Of a DNA stretch of 64,000 bases, positions 47,401 to 55,655 are shown piece after piece; positions within the stretch are counted from its first letter, which is position 1, and every line of letters starts with the position of its first letter. The notes below the pieces were generated by a model that saw only the letters and a program-made list of their open reading frames with translations, was not told where the DNA came from and did no database searches. Source of the stretch: a virus; IMG/VR virus record IMGVR_UViG_3300020027_000006, positions 1-64,000 of that record; one strand, written 5' to 3'. The position numbers and the translations under genes are program-made.

Positions 47401-49184
47401 AAGAAAATGCTGACTTGTATGAGTTACTTCTTATGGACGGAAGAGTTATTATAGGTACAGGTGAGCATCCTGTATATTTATCAGATTCAGGATTTACTCA
47501 ACTTCAAAATATTAAAGAGGGAGATTTTGTATTATGTGCAAGTCCTGTATCAAATTCGACGGAGGAGTTTATCATCTTAGAGGAAACTCTCCTTATTATC
47601 AAACAAGTATTAGACTTCATAGAGAGGTATGGAGATACCACAACGGAAGAATCCCAGAAGGACATCATATCCACCATAAAAACGAGGATAGAACAGATAA
47701 TTCAGTTGAAAATTTGGAGTGCCTCACAAAAGAAGAGCATTCAAGAATTCACGGAACTAAGCGATTTGCGGAGTTTAGAGAGCTGGCTGTTGCAAATTCA
47801 ATTAAATCTAGGGAGCACAATAGAAAAGAACTACTTAAAAGAATTTTATTATGTAAATTATGCGGAAAAGAGTTTAGCAGCGGGTCAAAACATCCAAGAC
47901 AACTATGCTCTCAAAAATGCATGGATGAACTTAGAAACACATCATACACAGGAGAATCCAGATTATGTGCTTTTTGCGGAGAAGAGTACACTACATCAAA
48001 AAATGCTCAAAAATATTGTTCCAAACTATGCAATAACAGAGTACATGCGGACAGAGCCAGTAAACTGGTTGCTAAAACAATTAAATGTGTTATTTGTAAA
48101 ATTGAATTCAATTCAAAACGATTCAATGCAAGATTTTGTAGCACAAAATGCTCTAAATCTATACGATATGAAAGTGGTAGGCGTAAAAAAATTAGCGAAG
48201 AAATCAGACGTTTATGATTTAACTATTGAGGACAGTCATGAGTTTTTTGCAAACGGTGTTCTTGTGCATAATTGTGATGAATTAGCTGCTTGGCGTTATC
48301 AGGCAGCATGGGATATGTTAATGTTTGGTCTTCGTTTAGGAGACAACCCACAGGTCATAGTGACTACTACTCCTAGACCTTTTCCTATTTTGCTCGATGT
48401 ACTTAAATTAAAGACCAGCTGGACAACAATAGGTACAACTTATGAGAATCGTTCTAACTTAGCCCCTGCTTTTTTTAGTGACATCATAAACAAATATGAG
48501 GATTCAGCACTTGGTCGTCAAGAATTAATGGCCGAAATAATTGAAGAAGTTCCAAACGCTATGTGGAATGAGAAAAACATTGAGGCTAACAGACGTGATT
48601 ATAGTGATATAATTAATCTTCCAGAAATGTTAAGTATGGTTATAGCTATTGACCCCGCAACTACTAGTAGAAGTGGTTCTGCAGAAACCGGTATGTGTGT
48701 AGCGGGTTATGGAGAAGATGACCATTTCTATATATATCATTTAGACGCAGTATCTATGCAGCCTGATAAATGGGCAACTCGTGCTCTCAATTTATTTGAG
48801 GACTATAACTGTGATAAATTAATAGCAGAGGTTAATAATGGAGGAGATTTAGTAGAAACAGTTATAAAATCTATTAATCCTATGCAAAAAGTATACCCTG
48901 TTTATGCATCTCGCGGTAAAATTACTCGTGCTGAACCTATTGCAGCTCTTTATGAGCAAAATCGTGTTCATCATATAGGAAGATTTTTAGAGGGTGAACG
49001 TCAAATGACTACATTTAATCCGCTAGAGAACCCTCACGGTCTTAAAGATATGGTAGACGCTTTGGTTTGGGCAGTCACTTGGCTGGTTAATACTACTCAA
49101 GGTAAAAATACTTTTAAACCGGCAGTTGGGGGTTCTCGCACAAAATTATCAAATTATAGAAAAATATTTAATACAGATTTTTAA
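44448..49184 (+). CDS. terL: Terminase large subunit with three inteins
   Basis: DNA-packaging ATPase-nuclease. The 1,578-residue frame contains about 502 residues of terminase. Removing three inteins restores 'LAGRGWGK|TKTGAE' (Walker A), 'CF|SAEEPERLRGP' and 'NYAW|CDELAAW' (Walker B), then an 'IVTTTPRP' coupling motif and a C-terminal nuclease region starting 'MVIAIDPATTS'. Two inteins thus sit in the ATPase motifs and one between them. Host junction residues after each intein are Thr, Ser and Cys, as needed. Starts ATG 44448 inside the upstream gene. Confidence 0.93.
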   Translation: MSKEKSAGIDTYNVEGKESKVANYTPEPDDNRSIMEKLADLSVENPEAYNEAIDALIAEKGEDWFKNLRYDWSINGRPKQFPPQPMEKWRAWICLAGRGWGKDLSPLTPILTVNRGWITLDNILVGDVVFDEQGSHTSVTAVYDTNPEKCYRLHFSDGTCIEAGEGHEWVTWDRQDRKAYRRSTYEDANSFPEDWVNWKVKRVTARTWLNKEKVESALELSKAGFSNRKIAQITGLGRLALAKHIKAGRFIEKPVHEFGKNRVKTSQEIVETLYHELADGRLETNHCIPNTRPLKTENKILPIDPYLFGMWLGDGSKASGQIATHKDDLSNLTCELDKLGYKYSEHKDYIFNVYGLVTQLKELGVHKNKHIPSDYLSSSIDQRLSLLQGLMDSDGTADKDGSRCEFSQSNETLAKQVYTLIVSLGMSAHMTSRIPILNGEEKKENWRIRFTPNLPVFRLPRKLERLDFSRSQILKRYCRYIIKAEEIVPIPMRCITVDSPNSLYLAGDQLIPTHNTKTGAETTNIWVNTHKKGTPPIRIALIGATTSDCNAVMVSGNSGILSIYPDKEKPDWISTNRKVIWRYPDGEVKAIAECFALDINTEIPTPKGFKLMGDITVGEQVFDEKGLPCNVTAVTDTGLDHKCFEITFKNGQKITADAAHLWKISTASDRDSRVDKSRIVNSQWIADNFSVPHKGRKNDLNIWVKLTEPVLYEEKELSIAPYVLGVWLGDGANNNSSFVSETSEIPDFISSFGYSVTKTKAPMRYTICGLITQLKEFGLYRNKHIPSIYKQGSIEQRKELLRGLLDTDGFVSKKGAIVFSNTNEDLVDGVCEIVSSLGGWTTKKLQNPKKNLPYNQKPRWKVVIRGLYDLFKLPRKLERVIIRRVSTDLPVVSLKEVEPTPVRCITVDSSEHLFLATRSYIVTSNSAEEPERLRGPQFNYAWCLIGETPVLMENFTTKPLKDIKEGEYVRTRDGAKKVLASYLTKENADLYELLLMDGRVIIGTGEHPVYLSDSGFTQLQNIKEGDFVLCASPVSNSTEEFIILEETLLIIKQVLDFIERYGDTTTEESQKDIISTIKTRIEQIIQLKIWSASQKKSIQEFTELSDLRSLESWLLQIQLNLGSTIEKNYLKEFYYVNYAEKSLAAGQNIQDNYALKNAWMNLETHHTQENPDYVLFAEKSTLHQKMLKNIVPNYAITEYMRTEPVNWLLKQLNVLFVKLNSIQNDSMQDFVAQNALNLYDMKVVGVKKLAKKSDVYDLTIEDSHEFFANGVLVHNCDELAAWRYQAAWDMLMFGLRLGDNPQVIVTTTPRPFPILLDVLKLKTSWTTIGTTYENRSNLAPAFFSDIINKYEDSALGRQELMAEIIEEVPNAMWNEKNIEANRRDYSDIINLPEMLSMVIAIDPATTSRSGSAETGMCVAGYGEDDHFYIYHLDAVSMQPDKWATRALNLFEDYNCDKLIAEVNNGGDLVETVIKSINPMQKVYPVYASRGKITRAEPIAALYEQNRVHHIGRFLEGERQMTTFNPLENPHGLKDMVDALVWAVTWLVNTTQGKNTFKPAVGGSRTKLSNYRKIFNTDF
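44754..45992 (+). mobile_element. Intein 1 in Walker A, class-3-like, LAGLIDADG
   Basis: 413 residues, from Asp (after GRGWGK) to THN before Thr. It lacks a Cys/Ser at position 1, but has the class 3 triad pattern: Trp in 'GEGHEWVTW', Cys in 'MRCITVDSPNSLYLA', Thr in 'LIPTHN'. The LAGLIDADG endonuclease is visible as 'LFGMWLGDGS' and 'LLQGLMDSDGTADKDG'. A helix-turn-helix segment ('ALELSKAGFSNRKIAQITGL') lies between the splicing and nuclease parts. Confidence 0.85.
46233..47222 (+). mobile_element. Intein 2, class-3-like with Ala1, LAGLIDADG
   Basis: 330 residues, from Ala (ALDINTEIPTPKGF) to VTSN before Ser. Class 3 residues: Trp in 'ADAAHLW', Cys in 'VRCITVDSSEHLFLA', Thr in 'IVTSN'. Endonuclease motifs 'VLGVWLGDGA' and 'LLRGLLDTDGFVS'. 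Related to intein 1 across its length. Confidence 0.87.
47274..48272 (+). mobile_element. Intein 3 in Walker B, class 1, with embedded frame-shifted HNH gene
   Basis: 333 residues, from Cys (CLIGETPVLMENF) to LVHN before Cys. Splicing blocks: 'GTGEHPVYL' (block B, Thr..His), 'VYDLTIEDSHEFFANGVLVHN' (blocks F and G). Between 'NIKEGDFVLCAS' and block F the frame carries about 210 residues with no known domain. In another phase the same DNA encodes a full HNH endonuclease. Confidence 0.9.
47534..48217 (+). CDS. HNH endonuclease nested out of frame in intein 3
   Basis: 227 residues in a different phase from terL. 'LHREVWRYHNGRIPEGHHIH' and 'HKNEDRTDNSVENLECLTKE' form a standard HNH_3 core; three Cys4 fingers follow (CKLC..CSQKC, CAFC..CSKLC, CVIC..CSTKC). 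The ATG has GAGGGAG about ten bases upstream, enough for independent translation. It starts right after the N-terminal splicing half and its stop lies inside block F, so intein and endonuclease share coding DNA in two phases. Probably the homing nuclease of this intein. Confidence 0.88.
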   Translation: MCKSCIKFDGGVYHLRGNSPYYQTSIRLHREVWRYHNGRIPEGHHIHHKNEDRTDNSVENLECLTKEEHSRIHGTKRFAEFRELAVANSIKSREHNRKELLKRILLCKLCGKEFSSGSKHPRQLCSQKCMDELRNTSYTGESRLCAFCGEEYTTSKNAQKYCSKLCNNRVHADRASKLVAKTIKCVICKIEFNSKRFNARFCSTKCSKSIRYESGRRKKISEEIRRL

Positions 49185-49192
49185 GGAGCGTT

Positions 49193-49387
49193 ATGGAAGA
49201 AAATAATCTGAGGAACAAGAACATGGACAAGCTGAATAATAAAGAGCACAAAGCTTGGGAAAATTATGAAAAAACCCGAGATGTAAAATATTTACAGGTT
49301 GTCAAAGACTGTATAGATAAACGAAGCAGACTCCTTGAATCTAAGAAGCCTGCTATGTATAGTGCCTTTTTCGGAGAGGTAGCATGA
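49193..49387 (+). CDS. Hypothetical protein, 64 aa
   Basis: MEENNLRNKNMDKLNNKEHK; helical, ends AFFGEVA. AAGGAG upstream, eight bases after terL. Confidence 0.6.
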   Translation: MEENNLRNKNMDKLNNKEHKAWENYEKTRDVKYLQVVKDCIDKRSRLLESKKPAMYSAFFGEVA

Positions 49388-49578
49388 AAAAATTGAATAA
49401 AGCAAAATTATATCCTTTAAAAAGTAATACAGATTGTGAGAATGCTGATACTGTTCCAACATCAGGAGTAATAGGTAACGGAGACAGTATAGGTCAAATG
49501 GCTAGATGTAAGCCTATACTAAATAGGTTCACTCCGCAAAACCTTAAAAAATCTTCTAAATCTAATAAAAACAAATAA
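49384..49578 (+). CDS. Basic hypothetical protein, 64 aa
   Basis: MKKLNKAKLYPLKSNTDCEN; polar, Lys-rich end. Starts on the stop of the previous gene (ATGA). Confidence 0.6.
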   Translation: MKKLNKAKLYPLKSNTDCENADTVPTSGVIGNGDSIGQMARCKPILNRFTPQNLKKSSKSNKNK

Positions 49579-49589
49579 TTATTTACTAT

Positions 49590-49625
49590 TTGATTTGTAA
49601 TTAGGTTTCTTTTATATTATACTGG
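49590..49625 (+). promoter_or_regulatory. Possible rightward promoter
   Basis: A TTGTAA/TTGATT-like -35 and TATACT -10 (ending about 49622) before the 49642 gene; weak match. Confidence 0.4.
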
Positions 49626-49641
49626 TTTTTTAGGAGTATTT

Positions 49642-49875
49642 ATGGAAGAAGCTTATATTTATACTGATTTAAACGAAGTTCCTATTAAGTGGCGTACATA
49701 TAAAGGAGCCCGTCTTAGTCTGTCTCAAATAAATGACATAATGTCGTATGCCTACAGTAATAAAATAGAGTTAAACGATAATTTTATACCTGATTACGGC
49801 AATGCACGTCTTAATTTAGAGGTTAAGTATGAAATTAAGAATAATTTTTGGGTGACAAAAGAAGAGGATTTATAA
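49642..49875 (+). CDS. Hypothetical protein, 77 aa
   Basis: MEEAYIYTDLNEVPIKWRTY; TAGGAG upstream. Small helical/strand protein; starts the structural-like gene run. Confidence 0.62.
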   Translation: MEEAYIYTDLNEVPIKWRTYKGARLSLSQINDIMSYAYSNKIELNDNFIPDYGNARLNLEVKYEIKNNFWVTKEEDL

Positions 49876-49876
49876 T

Positions 49877-50791
49877 ATGGCTTTACTCATGAACTCTGCT
49901 GGGGCATCTGCAGCTGACCCTATACTTCGTAATATCGGTATAGAACTAGTTACTGCTAGTTCTACTATGGACATCGGAGTATTGACCGAAGTTTGGGTAG
50001 ATACGGTCGCCGGTTTTGCAGACACTAATTCTATTAAGGCTAGTCTTTCACCAGTTGCCACTGTTCTTATTAGTGGTAATGCTGGTACATATGATGATAC
50101 TACTAAACGATATACAATTACGTCTACTACAGGTCTTTCAGTTGGTGATTACCTTTATTTATCGCATGCGTCTCTGACCGCAGGGCTATATAAAATTGCA
50201 AGCATACCGTCTGGTGGACAAGTAACAATAATTTCCAATCCTCTTAATGGAACAGGGAATAAAACGGCTATTGCTTATCAGGTTGCATGGCGTTATTTAG
50301 GCATAACTGGAACATCCCCTATTATTTCATCAGCAGGGGGTCAAATAAATTATCTAAAGACTCGTGCAGCTGATTCAGCCACTAACATAACCGATAGTTC
50401 AGATACTTTTTATGTACGAGATGCTCCTAGTGGGATTAATTTTATACTTATTGATGGAAAAGACTATACTTTACAAACAACAGTAGATACAACACCTTCT
50501 TTTGGATTTTTACCCTCTTGGACAAATAAAGGAGGAGTTAGTCATGTAGAATTAGCTTCTCATTCTGTTCAAAGTGTAAACAATTTTCAATGGGGAGACA
50601 CAACTACATCTGAAAAAACTTTATCTGCTGCACTATCTTCTGGGTTTACCCTTACTGGTGGAGATGGAGTTAAATATGGTAGGCTACTTTTAAAATCTTC
50701 TGCTAGTGCGGCTGTGACTTATGGAATTGATATAAGTATAACAGTAGACAGTGCAGGCCCAGTATTAGTGTTTGGAGCCTATGGAAGATAA
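49877..50791 (+). CDS. Virion protein candidate, 304 aa
   Basis: Ser/Thr/Gly-rich, beta-rich, with no charged catalytic patch; 'ILISGNAG'-type strands and 'TITSTTGLSVGDYLYLSHAS'. The C-terminus VLVFGAYGR resembles that of 53779-54045 (IIFSAFGR), suggesting a shared docking or folding end. Likely tail or fibre component. Confidence 0.65.
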   Translation: MALLMNSAGASAADPILRNIGIELVTASSTMDIGVLTEVWVDTVAGFADTNSIKASLSPVATVLISGNAGTYDDTTKRYTITSTTGLSVGDYLYLSHASLTAGLYKIASIPSGGQVTIISNPLNGTGNKTAIAYQVAWRYLGITGTSPIISSAGGQINYLKTRAADSATNITDSSDTFYVRDAPSGINFILIDGKDYTLQTTVDTTPSFGFLPSWTNKGGVSHVELASHSVQSVNNFQWGDTTTSEKTLSAALSSGFTLTGGDGVKYGRLLLKSSASAAVTYGIDISITVDSAGPVLVFGAYGR

Positions 50792-51363
50792 TGATATTTA
50801 AAAAAGCTGATTTTACAGAAATATGGTTTAAATTAGAATCTAACGAAGAGTTAGGAGTACTTGATACCGGCTATATAGAAGATTATTATGGTGTAAATGG
50901 ACAGCTTACATTAGAAAATATTTCTACTAATACTGAATATATTATATTAATGAATGAGTCAGTAGATTCAGTACATAAAACTATTTTCATAGGGTATTTA
51001 GATTTAAGAAGTTTACCGAACGGGGACTATATATTAAAAGGTAGAGTGAGAGACGTAATAGGTAATTATACTGTCTTATCCAGATTTCATTTATTGAATT
51101 CTGGAAATATAGTGCCTTACAGTTTAACAGTCACAAGTTCTGCTGATTATGGTTCGGTAACAATAGGAGGATTAACGTTGTCCGGTGGATTCACTATGAC
51201 AGGTTCAATATCTATTAACACAGTCACTTCTACTCGGTTTGAAACTAGTGAATCTACTGTTACTCATATTGTAAGTGACATTAATATTTTAACATCCGTT
51301 TCATCTGATATGAAAACAATAGTTAAATTAAATGGAGACACGACCTTAAACGCGAGATTTTAA
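50791..51363 (+). CDS. Virion protein candidate, 190 aa
   Basis: MIFKKADFTEIWFKLESNEE; N-terminal Ig-like strands ('LPNGDYILKGRVRDVIGNYT') and a Ser/Thr-rich repeat-like C-terminus. Start overlaps the previous stop. Confidence 0.62.
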   Translation: MIFKKADFTEIWFKLESNEELGVLDTGYIEDYYGVNGQLTLENISTNTEYIILMNESVDSVHKTIFIGYLDLRSLPNGDYILKGRVRDVIGNYTVLSRFHLLNSGNIVPYSLTVTSSADYGSVTIGGLTLSGGFTMTGSISINTVTSTRFETSESTVTHIVSDINILTSVSSDMKTIVKLNGDTTLNARF

Positions 51364-51365
51364 TT

Positions 51366-51665
51366 ATGGCAATTTATTCAGAAACATTTGGGTTTATAAT
51401 AACTATTAACACCGGACAGGGTTTAGACTCTGCAACTAATTTTAGACTGCGTATAAAACCACCGACCGGCTCTACTGTAGATAAACTTTTAACTGACTCC
51501 GCTATCTTATCCCCTAAATCCGCAGGTAAGGTTGTATATGATGTAGTAGAAGGTGACTTCCCCGTAGGTGGAAAATACTATATTCAGTTATTTGATGAGA
51601 CTGCCGGAAGAAGATTAGCCAGTGCAATTTTGACTTTAGACGTAAAACAAAGCTTAACTATATGA
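51366..51665 (+). CDS. BppU-N-terminus-like virion protein, 99 aa
   Basis: 'RLRIKPPTGSTVDKLLTDSA' then 'VVYDVVEGDFPVGGKYYIQL' is the pattern of small baseplate/fibre-attachment domains (BppU/DUF2479 type). Assignment tentative. Confidence 0.55.
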   Translation: MAIYSETFGFIITINTGQGLDSATNFRLRIKPPTGSTVDKLLTDSAILSPKSAGKVVYDVVEGDFPVGGKYYIQLFDETAGRRLASAILTLDVKQSLTI

Positions 51666-53776
51666 AAATCGCGATAGAGCATTTATTCACAGGTGAAACT
51701 ACTCCTGTATCTAGCTATGATTCAACTAAAACTAATTTAGGGACACTCATAAAACAATATAATTTAGGCTCAAACCCTGAAGATAAGTTTGCTGCTCCTA
51801 TACGTGCATCGGTTGCTCGTCCGATGGAGGCTTCTACAGGTATAGCTGTAGCATATCCTTGCCCAATTAGAATGACAGATAATTTAGATTATGTGTTTTT
51901 TGCTGAAAATTTAGCAGCAGCTGTAACCAGACGCATAGTAATGTATACTTTTGATAGAAATACTTCCGACTGGGCTTGGATAGGCTATATAACTCTAACC
52001 TATCAAACCGCTACTGCTCATACTATCCGTGGATTTGAAATGACGAGAGATTTATATACAACTGGCACGGTATCGGTTAGTGGTACAGCAGTAACAGGAA
52101 CGGGAAGTGATTGGTCTATCTCAAAACTGTCTGCAGGTAGTCGTATAGGTTTTGGTTCAACTGACCCAAAAAATATTACGACTTGGTATGAAATATCAGC
52201 AATAGGAAGTGATACAGGAATAACTTTAACAAGTACTGCTGGCACAATAGGAGCTGGTGCTTCTTATATAATAGAAGATTGGCGTGCAGTTATGGCAACG
52301 TCTAATGCAACAACTACTAATGGTGGAGTATATGTAGTCAAAGGACTTAGACCAGAATTATTTGTATCTAATGGAACTGCGATTACAGCAGCTACTACAG
52401 TTGATAATATACGTGGTATTTATTGGTTGGCTGATGCAGCTACTGTTTTAAACATAACTGCAGCTGGATGTGCTTTAGAAGCTAAAACATCTTGGAGTTC
52501 TCAATATGCATATGTACTAGATACATCAGGTCGAGTTTACAAATATAATATACGAGCTTCTTTATCAGGTCTAGCAGCTGGCAAGTCAGTATCTGGATTT
52601 GTATTTAGAACAGGAGTGCAAGCTGTAACTGGAACAATGTCTCAGACAGATAATGGAGTTGTTGTAACAGCAGCTCATGGAACAGGCAACGGTATTCCGA
52701 GTCTTTACTTTGTAACCACTACTCGTGTATATAGGGCTGCTATTTCTAATATAACTGACGCTTCTACTACTTGGCTTTCTGACAATATGGTTGAAATACC
52801 GCCGGGTTCGGCCTCTACTTTTCTTCCAAATTCCGTACTCGCTTTTGTAGAGTATTCTGGTTATGCTGATAGATTTATTATCATGTCAACAGGTGCAGCT
52901 GGTGCTCGTAATTATGTTACTCGATATAACACAATATCTGACCCTATGGATATGATGTTTTTAGTTGACACTAAAAACCTTGACCATAGCCTTGCTGACA
53001 CAGACAGCCCTCCTAATCCGTCTATAAATGCTACTCCTATGACAACTTGGAGTGAAGGTGGTTTGCTTTATATATGTAGGAACGGAGCTACTATCGCTCT
53101 TAATCAGGTATATGCAATACCGATAGGAGCACATTGGGGTTTGAACATTGCAGAATCTGTTATTACCCCTGAGATAGTTTTAGGTGCAGCTACTAAACTT
53201 TATAGACTTTATGTAAGCAGTGTAAAGTGGTTAGGTTCAGGTGCTTTTAGATTACCAGTTGATGCTTTTCGTGTTTACTATCGAACCAGTGGAATAAATG
53301 ATAATAGCGGAAGCTGGACAATGTTAAATGAAGGATATGACCTTTCAGGTGTGTCCCCTACCTCCACTATTCAATTTAAGTTTGAATTTAGAGTAGTTGG
53401 AAGTTACAGTCTTACTGCTCGTATAATAGGGTTGACTGTTGTATGTGAAACAGGTGATTATTTACCTTCACAATATGCTTGGAATTATTCTGATATGAAT
53501 ACATCTGATGGAACAGTTGGATTTATTCAAAAATCTTTGTTCAGTATAACTATACCTGTCCATGAAATAAATTATTATCGTGCAGACACGGACGCTTTAG
53601 TCCTTACACAAAGTTCTAATTCTACTACAAACGGAATTTTTGAATACTGGAACGGCTCCTCTTGGGTTGCTGGTACAGGCACAGATACTCTGGAATTACG
53701 TAGAAGATTTAGACCAACTGCAGGTCTTCCGTCTGGAGTTGACGTGTACGCTAAAATTCAGACTCAGGGAGATTAA
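51662..53776 (+). CDS. Large tail/fibre-type virion protein, 704 aa
   Basis: MKIAIEHLFTGETTPVSSYD; beta-rich repeats resembling a propeller in the middle (repeating W/Y-x-x-D/N...), C-terminal compact domain with 'WNGSSWVAGTGTDTLELRRR'. Located between other virion-like genes; probably host contact. Confidence 0.65.
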   Translation: MKIAIEHLFTGETTPVSSYDSTKTNLGTLIKQYNLGSNPEDKFAAPIRASVARPMEASTGIAVAYPCPIRMTDNLDYVFFAENLAAAVTRRIVMYTFDRNTSDWAWIGYITLTYQTATAHTIRGFEMTRDLYTTGTVSVSGTAVTGTGSDWSISKLSAGSRIGFGSTDPKNITTWYEISAIGSDTGITLTSTAGTIGAGASYIIEDWRAVMATSNATTTNGGVYVVKGLRPELFVSNGTAITAATTVDNIRGIYWLADAATVLNITAAGCALEAKTSWSSQYAYVLDTSGRVYKYNIRASLSGLAAGKSVSGFVFRTGVQAVTGTMSQTDNGVVVTAAHGTGNGIPSLYFVTTTRVYRAAISNITDASTTWLSDNMVEIPPGSASTFLPNSVLAFVEYSGYADRFIIMSTGAAGARNYVTRYNTISDPMDMMFLVDTKNLDHSLADTDSPPNPSINATPMTTWSEGGLLYICRNGATIALNQVYAIPIGAHWGLNIAESVITPEIVLGAATKLYRLYVSSVKWLGSGAFRLPVDAFRVYYRTSGINDNSGSWTMLNEGYDLSGVSPTSTIQFKFEFRVVGSYSLTARIIGLTVVCETGDYLPSQYAWNYSDMNTSDGTVGFIQKSLFSITIPVHEINYYRADTDALVLTQSSNSTTNGIFEYWNGSSWVAGTGTDTLELRRRFRPTAGLPSGVDVYAKIQTQGD

Positions 53777-53778
53777 AA

Positions 53779-54045
53779 ATGGCTAATAATTTACTCTTAA
53801 AAGGATTTTATCTATTAAAAAAGGCTGAAGTTATCACTACAATTTCTTTAATAGGTGCGGACAAACAAATAGTTCAAGACATCGGTACTATCTCTGATTT
53901 AATAATGAGAGGCAAAAACATATCATCAACTTCTGATAATGACCTATATAATTATAATATACTGTATAAAGATAACTCTTTTCAATTCAGAATAAATGAA
54001 GACAGTATAAGCCCTACAATTATTTTCTCCGCGTTTGGAAGATAA
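53779..54045 (+). CDS. Small virion protein candidate, 88 aa
   Basis: MANNLLLKGFYLLKKAEVIT; ends SPTIIFSAFGR, like the end of 49877-50791. Three bases after the previous gene. Confidence 0.6.
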   Translation: MANNLLLKGFYLLKKAEVITTISLIGADKQIVQDIGTISDLIMRGKNISSTSDNDLYNYNILYKDNSFQFRINEDSISPTIIFSAFGR

Positions 54046-54123
54046 TTTAAAAATATAGTGAACAAACTTGCAATCTTTTTTAAAATGCAGTAAAGTAATA
54101 ACATATTTGTAAAATATTAGTTT

Positions 54124-54990
54124 ATGATAGAAAGAGTATGTGGACATTGTAAAGTTCAAATCTTAATTAAACCTCATAAGGTAAAATCTATTAACTTTTG
54201 CAAAACAGTTTGTTTTAACGAGTATAGAAAAAGAAAGCCTAATGGTTTGAGTACAAAAATTAAAAAGCAATGCTTAAATTGCGGTAAAGATATTTTTGTT
54301 CGAAAAGCTGGAGCAGATAGAAAGAAATTCTGTAGCAGAGGCTGCCATGATATTTACCGTAAAGGAAGCAAAAGAGAGGCTTTTAGTGAAGAGCATAAGA
54401 AAAATATAAGTAAATCTGCAAGGACTAGAGTTCTAACAGATGATGGAAGAAGAAAAATAAGCGAAGCCAGAAAGAAACAGTACGTGGAAGGTAAAGCTCC
54501 TCAAATGTTTCAAAAAGGACATGAGGTTAAAGCTGAATGGAGAGAAGCGGGTAGGAAAGCAAATATTGGAAGTGCAAGGCATACTGTTCCTCATAGGGAA
54601 GAAACTAAGGAAAAGCTTAGACAGTTAAAACTCGGAACGAAACTTACTGAGGAAACAAAAGCTAAGTTAGCCATTTCTAAAGCTAGACAAGGAAAAAAGA
54701 AGGGGTTTACTTACATTGAGAAACTTCTTTACGGTTATTTAGATAATAATTTAATCGTTTATGAAAAACAACATCCTTTAGGTAGTTTTGTGGCTGATGC
54801 TTTTATACAACATAAGTTATTAGTTATTGAGGCAGATGGAACTTATTGGCACTCTACTCCGAGAGGTATAGAGACTGGCTTAAGAAAGGATAAATTTATA
54901 GAATCTTTGGGATTACGAATGATTCGAATACCTGAAGTAGATTTTAACAATGGAAAATACATTAAGACTTTGAATGATTTATTCTTGTAA
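54124..54990 (+). CDS. Vsr-like homing endonuclease with zinc fingers, 288 aa
   Basis: Two N-terminal Cys4 fingers (CGHC..CKTVC; CLNC..CSRGC), then a region rich in short DNA-binding modules ('FSEEHKKNISKSAR', 'LTEETKAKLAISKA', NUMOD-like), then a Vsr-type nuclease: 'LGSFVADAFIQHKLLVIEAD' and 'KFIESLGLRMIRIPE' with Asp, Glu and His. Fingers resemble those of the intein HNH. Inserted between virion genes. Confidence 0.82.
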   Translation: MIERVCGHCKVQILIKPHKVKSINFCKTVCFNEYRKRKPNGLSTKIKKQCLNCGKDIFVRKAGADRKKFCSRGCHDIYRKGSKREAFSEEHKKNISKSARTRVLTDDGRRKISEARKKQYVEGKAPQMFQKGHEVKAEWREAGRKANIGSARHTVPHREETKEKLRQLKLGTKLTEETKAKLAISKARQGKKKGFTYIEKLLYGYLDNNLIVYEKQHPLGSFVADAFIQHKLLVIEADGTYWHSTPRGIETGLRKDKFIESLGLRMIRIPEVDFNNGKYIKTLNDLFL

Positions 54991-55017
54991 CTTAGTGATT
55001 ATAAAGGAGATAAAATT

Positions 55018-55569
55018 ATGAGTGCAACTTTTAACTGGGATGAAGATACAGGAGTTCAAACAGGCTCACCAACTAAAGGTACAACTCGTACCGCAGGTGT
55101 AACTGACGTTAACTGGAAAAACAGCGGTACACAAGGTACAGCATATACAGCCGCTCCTATAACAGCGGGCAATAACAGTTTTGAAAAATGGCAGTTTGGA
55201 CACTTTTCAGGGACTTATAACCAAATTCTTAACGGACTTTGGGCACATACAGCTGGTACAGCGGGAACTGGTCTTACTCTTAAAGGAGCTCCTGCTTGCA
55301 CAGGTGATGGTGATAGACTTCTTTACACTACCCCATCTGCTACAACTAACGCAGCCTTAACTAATACAATGACAACTGCTATTGCTATTGGTTCTGGTGT
55401 AGGAGTTTGTTTTGGAGCTACAGGCCCAGAAGCCACTGGTAAAGCTACTTCTACAACTGCGAATCCAGCATACACTAATTATTTAACTACACAGTTACAG
55501 ACTACAGGTAGTGCAGCTGCGGGTGATAGTTCGAGTCTTACCCTGACCCTCCAATACAACGAAAATTAG
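55018..55569 (+). CDS. Virion protein candidate, 183 aa
   Basis: MSATFNWDEDTGVQTGSPTK; Thr/Gly/Ala-rich, with 'ENSFEKWQFGHFSGTYNQIL'-like beta segments (exact: NNSFEKWQFGHFSGTYNQIL). AAAGGAG upstream. Probably a decoration, tail or fibre protein. Confidence 0.62.
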   Translation: MSATFNWDEDTGVQTGSPTKGTTRTAGVTDVNWKNSGTQGTAYTAAPITAGNNSFEKWQFGHFSGTYNQILNGLWAHTAGTAGTGLTLKGAPACTGDGDRLLYTTPSATTNAALTNTMTTAIAIGSGVGVCFGATGPEATGKATSTTANPAYTNYLTTQLQTTGSAAAGDSSSLTLTLQYNEN

Positions 55570-55588
55570 CATAGTTTTCATATTTTGT

Positions 55589-55650
55589 CAAGGCAATGTT
55601 TACAAGACCTTGACGTTTCAGTATGATGAAAAGACACATAAACTGAAATA
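55589..55650 (+). terminator. Hairpin terminators after virion gene
   Basis: GTCAAGG/CCTTGAC stem (55589-55616) and a second TTTCAGT/ACTGAAA stem (about 55616-55648). Confidence 0.55.
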
Positions 55651-55655
55651 TTAAC

